Below, in pieces: positions 9,423-17,098 of a DNA stretch of 32,581 bases (its first letter is position 1; each line of letters starts with the position of its first letter). Source of the DNA: Mesorhizobium sp. (GTDB lineage Bacteria; Pseudomonadota; Alphaproteobacteria; Rhizobiales; Rhizobiaceae); contig SAQG01000054.1 in NCBI GenBank assembly GCA_004020315.1, positions 1 through 32,581 of the forward strand, written 5' to 3'. Under the pieces are notes generated by a model. The model was not told the DNA's origin, did no database searches, and saw only the letters and a program-made list of their open reading frames with translations. Position numbers and translations under genes: made by a program.

Positions 9423-10671
9423 TGTCTTGCTCCTGTAGTGCGTGTTCAAGGATGGTGATGCCACGATCGAGTTCGGCATCGGTGATGGTTATCGGCGGGA
9501 GGACTTTGATAACGTCGCGATTTGGCCCCGAGGATTCGATAAGAAGGCCATTTTCGAATGCGACATCGTGCACGCGGCCGACAACTGCCGGTGAACGGCA
9601 TTTCAGGCCGGCCATCAGACCGCGGCCTCGCTTCTGTTCGATGTATCTTGGAAATTTCGCGACCAGGCGATCGAGGTGCGTTTGCAGCCTGACGGCTGTC
9701 CGCTCGACACCTGCAGTAAATTTCCTATCCGACCACATCTTGCACATGGCTCCTGCCGTCACGAAGGCGAAATTGTTTCCTCTGAAGGTCCCGCTATGTT
9801 CTCCGGGCTTCCATATGTCCAAGTCGGGTCGAATCAGAACGATGGACAACGGACTACCTGAACCGCTTAGGGACTTAGAAAGACACACAATATCCGGTTC
9901 GATTTTTGCAGACTCGAATGAGAAGAAGTCGCCAGTTCGGCCCGCACCTGCCTGGATGTCGTCGACGATAAAAACAATGCCATGCGTGCGGCAAATGCGC
10001 TGAATTTCCATGAGCCAAGCTGCAGATGCGGCGTTCATGCCGCCTTCCGCCTGGATGGTCTCCAGTATAATTGCGGCAGGCTTTTCTATGCCGCTCCCCG
10101 GGTCGCTCAAAACGTGGTCGATGTAACTGGCGGAATCGAAAGCTTGGCTCGGATAGCCGTCATAGGGAACACGGATCACATCGTGGCGAGCAACGCCTCC
10201 CAGTTCCCTGGTTGATGCCGAGCCCGACACCGCTAGAGAGCCGAGCGACATGCCGTGGAACGCATTCGTAAAGGCCATGACGCTCGAGCGGCCGGTGTAT
10301 TTTCGCGCCAGCGCCAGCGCCGCTTCGTTGGCGTTCGTGCCGGTCGGCCCGGGAAACTGAATCTTGTACGAAAGGCCTCTGGGTTTCAGGATCCGATCGA
10401 CGAACCCTTTAATGAAGTCACGCTTTGCCGCCGTATGCATATCAAGCGACAGAAGAATGTTCTCACCGACGAGATATTCAATCGCTGGCGCCATAATATC
10501 CGGATTGTTGTGCCCGTAATTGAGTGCGCCGGAACCCACCAGGAAATCGATAAAGGGCTTACCCGTCTCGTCCCAGATCGTCGCCCCAACGGCCTTCGTA
10601 AAGACGGCGGGGAACGCCCGGCAATAACGACGAACGTTAGATTCATGAGCCGTAAAAGCGTCGGTGTCCAT
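9415..10671 (-). CDS. EctB-like class-III aminotransferase (diaminobutyrate--2-oxoglutarate type)
   Basis: A 418-residue PLP aminotransferase closely resembling L-2,4-diaminobutyrate transaminase (EctB). Evidence blocks are GALNYGHNNPDI (48-59), QFPGPTGTNANEAALALARK (105-124), FTNAFHGMSLGSLAVSG (134-150), IVDDIQAGAGRTGDFFSFES (235-254), the PLP lysine K266 in CLSKSLSGSG and the GEHSGTFRGNN motif. EctB converts aspartate semialdehyde plus an amino donor to 2,4-diaminobutyrate. The start is ATG 10671, with AGAGGA about 7 bases upstream. No ectA or ectC is present, so ectoine is not the product. Coupling to a 2OG oxygenase argues for a diaminobutyrate-derived metabolite. Related enzymes in siderophore and antibiotic clusters share this fold, so the exact substrate is an inference. 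Confidence 0.88.
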   Translation of the reverse strand: MDTDAFTAHESNVRRYCRAFPAVFTKAVGATIWDETGKPFIDFLVGSGALNYGHNNPDIMAPAIEYLVGENILLSLDMHTAAKRDFIKGFVDRILKPRGLSYKIQFPGPTGTNANEAALALARKYTGRSSVMAFTNAFHGMSLGSLAVSGSASTRELGGVARHDVIRVPYDGYPSQAFDSASYIDHVLSDPGSGIEKPAAIILETIQAEGGMNAASAAWLMEIQRICRTHGIVFIVDDIQAGAGRTGDFFSFESAKIEPDIVCLSKSLSGSGSPLSIVLIRPDLDIWKPGEHSGTFRGNNFAFVTAGAMCKMWSDRKFTAGVERTAVRLQTHLDRLVAKFPRYIEQKRGRGLMAGLKCRSPAVVGRVHDVAFENGLLIESSGPNRDVIKVLPPITITDAELDRGITILEHALQEQDNA

Positions 10672-11140
10672 ATTAAGTCCTCTGCACATAGTCGTTCAAA
10701 GAACGAGAGCTGTTTAATGGCTAGTGGGTTTGCGGCAGATGTTCGTCATTTAACATTGAAGCAGAATGCCGGAGGCAGCTTTGTTTGGTCTGGTGGTACC
10801 GGGATCCTCATCGAATTGTTGGTTGGGTTTGCCCTCCATTCGGATGTCTTCGGAGATGTGCTGCGACAAGATGGCTTCTAAAGCTTCCGCGAAAGCACCG
10901 ATACTATGGCATCAGGTAGTTGACGTACCCACCCATCGCTACCCATAGCGCCTCCGGACAACGAATGAGTCCAAGCAGCAGGGTCGCGTCGCCAGAGTGT
11001 GTAGCTCGGCGGTAGCGAGAAGCCGCTCGCGAGCGCGCTCCTCAATAGCGCCGTAGCGAGCGAGCGGCTTTGCGGCGGTCACCAATATTCGCCGTTCAAC
11101 CTCGGGCTGCGGACACCAACCTGATTCAAGAAACTATTTG
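10672..11140. other. Upstream region of the EctB-like gene; no gene recognised
   Basis: About 470 bp. The part nearest the EctB-like gene should hold its promoter, but I find no clear -35/-10, -24/-12 or nod-box match. Minus-strand codons around 10920-10990 read CPEALWVAMGGYVNYLMP, which looks protein-like but I cannot assign it. A short inverted repeat, GCTCGCGAGC, lies near 11025. Confidence 0.35.
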
Positions 11141-11330
11141 ATGACCGATGACACAGCGAAAGCCGCGCTCTCTTGGAGAAGACTGCGGATTCCGATCTCT
11201 TGCGCGAGATGATTGGCCCGAGCCGCCGGGTCAAGAGGGCGGGCCGCCGTGGGCGCCCTTGACGGAAAGCCCGTTCGTAGGCCAGGCGGAAGCAACCGGG
11301 AGACGCGCTGGCGAAGGGCCGCATCGGTTT
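11141..11330 (+). mobile_element. IS256-family transposase N-terminal remnant
   Basis: ATG 11141 begins MTDDTAKAAL. After a one-base shift the codons read LLEKTADSDLLREMIG, the conserved start of many IS256/mutator-type transposases. Degraded codons follow that could correspond to the R-N-G-Y-R block. The rest of the ~400-residue transposase is absent. Confidence 0.55.
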
Positions 11331-11820
11331 CGAGAACGTCCACTGTCGCGACGGCAACCATCCCCGGCCGCAGCTGGGGCTGCTGCATTCAGGCGAGTCG
11401 AAGAGGAGATCGTCTGGGAGGGTGAAGGCGTTGACGAGGTGGGCCGTGAGTAAGCAATCAAGCGCTGACGGGATCGACGAACGCTGTTTCCGTCCGACCG
11501 AGGTTGACCTGTGATCGGCGTCACCTCAAGGCAGGCAGGCCGACAAGCTCGGTGGAAGCCGAAGACCACTTTCGATGAACTCGTCTCGGAATGGTCGAGG
11601 CCCACTGCCGCGCCTACGGAATCATGCTCGCGTAACGTGAAAACACGATGGCATCGCCGGCAGGTGCATGTGCCGTGGGGCCATCCGGATTGCTAGGCTC
11701 GCCCTCTCGGCCGGCATCCACTCAGGTCCGGTCGTTTGGGTCGGCGAATTCACACATCCTGCAAAGCAGAAAACCATCCGCTCCATTCATCCGATCGACG
11801 ATTTCGCGAAAAACTGGCTT
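11331..11820. other. Unassigned stretch downstream of the radical SAM gene
   Basis: About 490 bp of GC-rich sequence with no recognisable coding similarity. It contains at 11715-11729 a 15-bp sequence (CATCCACTCAGGTCC) that recurs exactly at 8576-8590. Confidence 0.35.
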
Positions 11821-12564
11821 TTAAAACAGAGCGGAGTAACCCTCATATAGAAGGTTGCCCAATACGTGACGCCGTTCAAAATCCATAGAGCACAGGGTAA
11901 CGTCGCCGTTTGGAAGAAGAACATTCCGATACTGTCGTGCGTCCACGCAGGTTAGGGCTCCGACCACTGGCTGACGTGGTGCAACGATCTTAGGGTCGAC
12001 GCTTCCACCCCTACTGCTCACCGGCCGCGCTTTTATCAGTGCTTCGGTAGGGATAATGTCGGCTATATCTGGGTGGGGCTCGCCCAAAGCCACGAATCGG
12101 ATCAAGGGGATGTCCGCGTCGACGAGTTGACGAACCAGATCGCGATACTTGTCTCCGACCAGGCGGCTGTTCATGTAGGTGCCGTCATCGAAAACATGGA
12201 CCACGAATACGCCCAAGCGCAAGGCTTGCAATCGCTGCAGGTCCTGCCCGTTCATTCCCACCAGCGTCGTAAAAATCCTGATGCCATGGCCTTTGCCGAA
12301 GGCGTGCTCCACCATTTCGGTGCAGTCCGGATTGAGCCAAGGTTCGGAGTATCCCGCAAAACCAATGTCGACGGAAGTCGGTACGCGGGCTAGACACCGC
12401 TTGAAATCTTCAAGACCCAGATGACTCGCATGAGACACTTTTCTTTGCCGGACCGCGAACTTGTCCTGGGGACAATATGAACATCCTACGACACATCCCG
12501 TGGTCGTCGTTATCTCCAAAACCCCGCCGGCTGTGTTTGCTGAGCGAAGTTCCGGTAAAATCAC
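11821..12564 (-). CDS. Radical SAM enzyme, probably truncated at C-terminus
   Basis: A 247-residue radical SAM protein. C24-x3-C28-x2-C31 (GCVVGCSYCPQ) binds the catalytic 4Fe-4S cluster, and IGFAGYSEPWLNPD (67-80) is the SAM-binding glycine/acidic strand. A C-terminal block LTCVDARQY...LPNGDVTLCSMD (C206, C225) resembles the start of a SPASM/twitch auxiliary-cluster region. The protein then stops at EGYSALF, exactly where family members normally continue (an F-RS or F-SE helix and more cysteines), so the 3' end was probably lost. The start is GTG 12564 with GGGAG about 9 bases upstream. Such proteins modify peptides or small metabolites, and no peptide precursor is visible nearby. Activity depends on whether the auxiliary cluster is needed. 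Confidence 0.78.
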   Translation of the reverse strand: MILPELRSANTAGGVLEITTTTGCVVGCSYCPQDKFAVRQRKVSHASHLGLEDFKRCLARVPTSVDIGFAGYSEPWLNPDCTEMVEHAFGKGHGIRIFTTLVGMNGQDLQRLQALRLGVFVVHVFDDGTYMNSRLVGDKYRDLVRQLVDADIPLIRFVALGEPHPDIADIIPTEALIKARPVSSRGGSVDPKIVAPRQPVVGALTCVDARQYRNVLLPNGDVTLCSMDFERRHVLGNLLYEGYSALF

Positions 12565-13190
12565 TGGTGATTACTCCCATCTACTTCCTGGGAAGCGCCA
12601 CGATGGTGTGCCTTTGGCTTTCTGACACCGCTTGCTGATCTACCGAGGCAACGCGGCCATCTACCCTTTTGGCAGCCTAAGCCGCCCGGTTCGCCGATTT
12701 GCCGGGCCGACTCTTCACAAACTTCCAGCGCGTCGGACCAGAGACAGCATTGCATCTTTCGAGGCATTACTCGCTCTGGAGATGTAGCCTCAACTGTTGA
12801 TCGCTGGCCCGTCGCCGAGATGCGCGCACAGCACCCTCGAACCCGCCGGTTTCTGGATGAGGTCGATCATCCCTTCATCGAGCGAGTTCCGTGCTCTCGT
12901 GCGGGTCAGCCCTCACCCTATATTGCCGCACCTCGACCAGCAAAGGCCTTGCCAGTGCGCCTGGCGCGCAGTTACTGCGTGATAGGCTTCGAAAAGCCCG
13001 ACAGGCCCAAGACGCTCCGCTGTTTTGAACCCGACATGTTTTCTGACGGCTGTCAGATTTTGGACACACATCACTCATGCGTCAGTCGCTTAAGACGGAA
13101 TGATATGCTGAGTTCTGCAAACTCGCTGAGAGTGGGCGGCCATGACAGGGTGGTGTTCAACGTCACCGATTCCCTGGAAGGAACGCCACC
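12565..13190. other. Long gene-free stretch upstream of radical SAM gene
   Basis: About 625 bp with only short unassignable frames. A 14-bp dyad CTGACGGCTGTCAG lies at 13043-13056. It could be an operator or, since an IS256-type reading frame starts ~135 bp later, part of that element's terminal inverted repeat. Confidence 0.35.
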
Positions 13191-13425
13191 ATGATCAAGA
13201 CTGAAGATAAATCCGCCATAGCAGCGTCAACGACAATTTGCTTTCGAACCCGGATGGTTTGAACGAGGTGGTCCGCGCGGTGATGCAGGAGGTGCTCGAG
13301 GCCGAGATGGACGAGGCGCTGGGGCTTCGAAGAGCGAGCGCACGCCGGAGCGTCTCGGCTATCACGCGCGCTACTACGGGCGGAGAACTAGCTGCGCACC
13401 TACGGCGGTTCGATAATCCCAAGTT
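13191..13425 (+). mobile_element. IS256-family transposase N-terminal remnant (second copy)
   Basis: ATG 13191 is preceded by GGAAGGA. After early frameshifts the codons read LLSNPDGLNEVVRAVMQEVL and EAEMDEALG, then in another frame ERTPERLGYHARYYGR, the standard N-terminal block of IS256 transposases. Everything downstream is missing, replaced by the 3' end of the luxR-type gene on the other strand. The sequence is clearly different from the IS256 piece at 11141. Confidence 0.75.
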
Positions 13426-14149
13426 TCAAAGCCTTTACAGCAGCTAATGTTCTGCTGGTCGAATCCAACTTCCGCATCACGTTTTTTAAATGGAAATCTA
13501 CCGTATATTGTGATATTTCTAAAATAGTTCCGATTTCCCAAGACGATTTTCCTTGTGACACCAAATCAATGCACTGTATTTCTCTCGGAGACAGGTTATG
13601 AAGTCGTTCCGACGCAGTCGTAGTGTCGAACTTCGTAACCATCAGATGAAACCGCAGCGCGGCCATTTGCAGGTAGGTGATCGCTCTATTCTGCAATTCG
13701 CAGTCCGAGGATTGAGCAAAACTCACAAACCTAAAGCTATCATCAGGGCCATGTAATGGGACGGTAACACCTGACCTCAAGCCAAATGTTGCTGCTTCGT
13801 CCAAGACGCGGCGTCCATCTTCAGTTATGCTTTCATCGGTATACACCTCGCTCCATCGAAAGGCCCCCGCCTCCTTTCGACCTTTCTTGATGAGTGGGTC
13901 TATTTTGGCATAGCCCATTCTCGAGTAGCGCTCCTGCCATTCAGCAGGATAATTCCACATCACCACAGAATCCTCTCGGTTCGGCTTGAAAATCCTCTGT
14001 TCTGATGCGAGCGGCCCATAGGCAATCCACGGGCAATCGAAATTCAGCGCAAACGCAGACAACAGTTCGAACAACTGTTCGGATTGAGCGACATCATCAG
14101 TCATCTCGAGGAATAGGTCTAAGTCCACCGCAATCCGCGGGAGTTCCAT
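13400..14149 (-). CDS. LuxR-family quorum-sensing type transcriptional regulator
   Basis: A 249-residue protein with an N-terminal autoinducer-binding domain and a C-terminal LuxR helix-turn-helix. All six residues usually invariant in acyl-homoserine-lactone receptors can be aligned: W71, Y75, D84, P85 (WQERY...KIDP), W99 and G127. The HTH (about 185-245) reads LSPREIQCIDLVSQGK with E190 and G200, then SQYTVDFHLKNVMRKL. The start ATG 14149 has AAGGAGA six bases upstream. No luxI-type synthase is visible in the window, so it is a solo here. It could respond to a chromosomal or plasmid LuxI, or to another signal. Being between the radical SAM gene and the exporter, it may control this locus; that is inference. 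Confidence 0.88.
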   Translation of the reverse strand: MELPRIAVDLDLFLEMTDDVAQSEQLFELLSAFALNFDCPWIAYGPLASEQRIFKPNREDSVVMWNYPAEWQERYSRMGYAKIDPLIKKGRKEAGAFRWSEVYTDESITEDGRRVLDEAATFGLRSGVTVPLHGPDDSFRFVSFAQSSDCELQNRAITYLQMAALRFHLMVTKFDTTTASERLHNLSPREIQCIDLVSQGKSSWEIGTILEISQYTVDFHLKNVMRKLDSTSRTLAAVKALKLGIIEPP

Positions 14150-14351
14150 GATGTCTCCTTCATTGCGTTCTCATTGGTGCACAGTTTGCTCCAACCCAGC
14201 CTCGCAACATCCGAAGTCAACGGGACTCGAGCCGGAGTTCCTTCCGCCACCTGGAGTACCCTCAAGAGTCGTGCCAGCTTGCGAGCGAAGCTTCTTCTTC
14301 AGGTCGTCAATCGACTGGGGGGAGGTACCCAGGAGGCGAACCGAACAGCAC

Positions 14352-14369
14352 TGTGTCGGGGAGCGCACA
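14352..14369. promoter_or_regulatory. TGTG-N10-CACA dyad, candidate regulator-binding site
   Basis: The 18-bp sequence TGTGTCGGGGAGCGCACA has inverted arms. It contains an exact TGT-N10-ACA (14354-14369), the NifA upstream-activator form. It also loosely resembles tra/lux-box dyads, which normally use closer arms. It lies ~205 bp upstream of the luxR-type start and ~315 bp upstream of the possible -24 element. Chance occurrence is quite possible. Confidence 0.25.
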
Positions 14370-14683
14370 ATCCGACAGTCGAGCATTCGATTGACGGAAT
14401 ATGGGCAGGAAAGTATTCGCGGCGCGCTTTTGAAATCAGCACCTAAGTCCCGGGCCTGAGAAAGCTGCATGGCAACTGTACTTATTTGATCGAGGCAACG
14501 TGATGCACTCACTCCGCTTATCGGGTGGAGAAAGAACAAGTTCAAAATTCAATCGATACGTCGACCTTCTTTTCCAATCTCCCGAGTTGGGCAGCCGTAG
14601 CAAAAGTATTCGACTGGATCCCGGCTGACTTTCTCCAGGCTCGGTAACCTGCTGAATTTGTCCTTCGGATGTTCCCGCTCAGT

Positions 14684-14698
14684 TGGCACGACTTTTGA
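14684..14698 (+). promoter_or_regulatory. Possible -24/-12 (sigma-54) promoter upstream of ABC exporter
   Basis: TGGCACGACTTTTGA matches the -24 half (TGGCACG) perfectly, and the TT before -12, but has GA where GC is expected. It lies ~130 bp before the exporter ATG. It is weaker than the candidate at 26924-26939. Confidence 0.25.
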
Positions 14699-14826
14699 AC
14701 ATCACCGTCGTGAGGCGGCAGGAGCTGCCCGCCAAAATTGATGCTGTTATGGGGGAGGTCGAAAATTCCAGTTTTGTCTTTTAACGTCTTTCGGGCCGAG
14801 CGTGTTGATGCGCCCGCTTGGAAACT

Positions 14827-16629
14827 ATGAAACGTTTCCCCGTCCATGGACGCGGTGCCACTGGTCGCGACGTACTCGCCTTCACTGTCCGCCACTGGAG
14901 CCGGCAGCCGGTGCGGCTCGCGATCATCACGGCTGCGATGCTTGCCTCCACGCTGGCTGACGTGCTGATGCCGGTCTATTCAGGTCGTCTCATCGATGCT
15001 GTTGCAGGTGGCGCTGCTGTGGCAGCACCAGCCTGGCATTCGGCCCTTGCAGCCTTCTCTGTACCGATTGCGCTTGCGCTCGTTGCCATCGCCATGCGCC
15101 ACATCGCCGTCATTGGCCTGAACGATCTTTTGCTGAAGATGATGTCCGATGTCGCGAACGAAGCGTTCTATCATGTCCAGCGCTTTTCGACAGACTGGCA
15201 TGCGAACAGCTTCGCCGGCTCGACAGTGCGCAAGATAACGCGCGGCATGTGGGCGCTCGACCCTCTAAACAGCACAATATTGGTCGCGCTGTTCCCGTCC
15301 TTTATCATCTTGGTAGGTTCGACGGCGCTGCTCGGCTGGCACTGGCCGGTCATGGGCGTGATCTTTGCTTGCGGCTCTCTGATCTATCTAGCGTTTTCGA
15401 TTTCGCTGTCGCTCAGCTATGTCGCGCCGGCGGCGAGCCTTGCCAACCAATGGGACACAAAGCTCGGCGGCGCGCTTGCGGACGCGGTCAGTTGCAACGC
15501 TGTGGTCAAAGGCTTCGGCGCCGAGGTTCGCGAAGACCAGCGGCTTGCAAATATCATGACCAAATGGCGGCACCGCGCGCGCCGGAGTTGGGTGCGCGGA
15601 ACGGTCATCGACTCAACCCAAGGCGTCACTTTGGTTGCGCTCAGGGTGGCGGTGGTCGGATATGCCCTGCTTCTGTGGTCGCATGGACAGGCAACGCCGG
15701 GCGAGATAGCCTATGTTCTCACGTCCTTCATCGTCCTGAAGGGCTATCTGCGTGATGCCGGCATGCATGTCCGCACCGTGCAACGCTCGGTTAATGATAT
15801 GGAAGAACTGGTGGCCATCCACAATCAGCAGCTGGATGTTGCGGATCGTCCAGAGGCCAAGCCGATCCGGATCACGACGGGCCGCATCGATTTCCAGAAC
15901 GTCCACTTCCGTTACGCCAACCATCCCCTGCCGATCTATAGCCAATGTTCGCTGTCGATTGAGGCTGGAGAAAGGGTTGGGTTGGTTGGACCTTCCGGTT
16001 CCGGCAAGTCAACATTCGTGAAGCTCATCCAGAGACTCTACGACCTGAGCGGCGGCCGGATCCTGATAGACGGCCAGGACGTCTCCGAGGTGACCCAAGA
16101 GTCGCTCCGTTCGCAGATCGCGATCGTGCAGCAGGAGCCTATCCTGTTTCACAGGTCGCTTGCCGAGAACATCGCCTATGGCCGGCCTGGCGCGAGCCAG
16201 GCCGAAATCGAGCAAGCGGCACGGCTGGCCAGTGCGCACGACTTCATCGCGCCCCTGCCGAAGGGCTATGGGACATTGGTCGGCGAAAGAGGTTTGAAGC
16301 TCTCCGGCGGCGAGCGCCAGCGCGTGGCGATCGCACGCGCCTTCCTGGCGAACGCGCCGATCCTTATTCTTGACGAGGCCACATCGAGCCTCGATTCGGA
16401 ATCCGAGGTGCTCATTCAACAAGCGGTGGATCGGTTGATGGTGGGTCGAACCACACTCGTCATCGCACACCGGCTGTCGACGGTCCGCTCGCTCGATCGG
16501 CTGCTCGTCTTCGACCGTGGCCGCATCATGGAGGACGGCGATCATGCCGCGCTGATCGATCTCGATGGTGGCATTTACCGCCGCCTCTTCGAACGGCAGG
16601 CGTTGGAACTAGCGAAGGGCCTGGCCTGA
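14827..16629 (+). CDS. ABC transporter half-exporter (fused permease and ATPase)
   Basis: A 600-residue type-IV ABC exporter half-transporter, expected to dimerise in the inner membrane. The N-terminal ~310 residues contain hydrophobic spans such as LAIITAAMLASTLADVLM, VPIALALVAIAM, FIILVGSTALLGW and VGYALLLW. The ATPase domain has Walker A GPSGSGKS (388-395), signature LSGGERQ (492-498), Walker B ILILDE (512-517) and the H-loop H548 in IAHRLSTV. ATG 14827 was chosen over an upstream TTG. Organisation resembles Atm1/MsbA-like multidrug or peptide exporters. The substrate is not predictable. Placed among biosynthetic genes, it is the only transporter in the window and a natural candidate to export the product. 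It is intact and divergently oriented from the luxR-type gene. Confidence 0.9.
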   Translation: MKRFPVHGRGATGRDVLAFTVRHWSRQPVRLAIITAAMLASTLADVLMPVYSGRLIDAVAGGAAVAAPAWHSALAAFSVPIALALVAIAMRHIAVIGLNDLLLKMMSDVANEAFYHVQRFSTDWHANSFAGSTVRKITRGMWALDPLNSTILVALFPSFIILVGSTALLGWHWPVMGVIFACGSLIYLAFSISLSLSYVAPAASLANQWDTKLGGALADAVSCNAVVKGFGAEVREDQRLANIMTKWRHRARRSWVRGTVIDSTQGVTLVALRVAVVGYALLLWSHGQATPGEIAYVLTSFIVLKGYLRDAGMHVRTVQRSVNDMEELVAIHNQQLDVADRPEAKPIRITTGRIDFQNVHFRYANHPLPIYSQCSLSIEAGERVGLVGPSGSGKSTFVKLIQRLYDLSGGRILIDGQDVSEVTQESLRSQIAIVQQEPILFHRSLAENIAYGRPGASQAEIEQAARLASAHDFIAPLPKGYGTLVGERGLKLSGGERQRVAIARAFLANAPILILDEATSSLDSESEVLIQQAVDRLMVGRTTLVIAHRLSTVRSLDRLLVFDRGRIMEDGDHAALIDLDGGIYRRLFERQALELAKGLA

Positions 16630-17098
16630 GCGCCAAGTTCGATGTAACTTTCATAAGGAGCTGTTCCAAAGAAAGTGTGACTGAACCTGTGAAGTTAAGC
16701 CTGCACCGCAGCGATGATATCAGGATCGAGTGCCCGACCGCGAGAACGCCCATTCCCGGTACAAAATGTATCGGCGTCTCACGACATCCCAAATCTAGCC
16801 CAGTCGACGTATATTGGGAAGCACATGGAGGTGTCCGCTGAAACCGACTCCCATCCAAAACAACATAAGGTACCGTCCATCATACTCCTGTTTTCGCTTG
16901 CATTGCGCAGAACTTAAGCTCGTTAATTTTCTCTTAGAAAATTCTAGAACTATACTGCAAGAGATCCTCCGAAATCCTAGACCTCTTTCATACCGGGCAC
17001 AACGCAAACAGTTTCGCTCAGGTTGCAACCTAAGCTGTCAAACACCTTTTAAGAGAGCGGTGTCCAATGAAGTCCGGCTTGGCAAACCTGCGCAGGTT
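16630..17098. other. Convergent intergenic region with AT-rich hairpin
   Basis: About 470 bp between the 3' ends of the exporter (+) and the SDR (-). No gene is recognised. A perfect 8-bp AT-rich inverted repeat lies at 16925-16943 (AATTTTCT / AGAAAATT, 3-base loop). It is too AT-rich for a typical intrinsic terminator stem. Confidence 0.4.
16925..16943. repeat. Perfect AT-rich inverted repeat
   Basis: The arms AATTTTCT and AGAAAATT flank the loop CTT. The position between convergent genes would suit a bidirectional terminator, but no GC-rich stem is present, so the role is unclear. Confidence 0.5.

Larger units (their letters stand above)
14150..14826. other. Divergent intergenic region between luxR-type gene and ABC exporter
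   Basis: This region of about 680 bp must hold the promoters of both divergent genes. It contains a TGTG-N10-CACA dyad (14352-14369) and a -24-like TGGCACG with an imperfect -12 (14684-14698), listed separately. No protein-like frame is recognised. Confidence 0.45.

Noticed and set aside
9415..10671. Ectoine biosynthesis locus
   Set aside because: Only the ectB-like step is present. No acetyltransferase (ectA) or ectoine synthase (ectC) is nearby, and the neighbouring oxygenase lacks the EctD-type signature.
10255..10881. 208-codon plus-strand ORF
   Set aside because: Antisense to the EctB-like aminotransferase, with no recognisable domain and no ribosome site.
13043..13056. CTGACGGCTGTCAG as a lux-type operator
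   Set aside because: The dyad is short and lies where the terminal repeat of the IS256 remnant would be expected, so an operator role is not supported.
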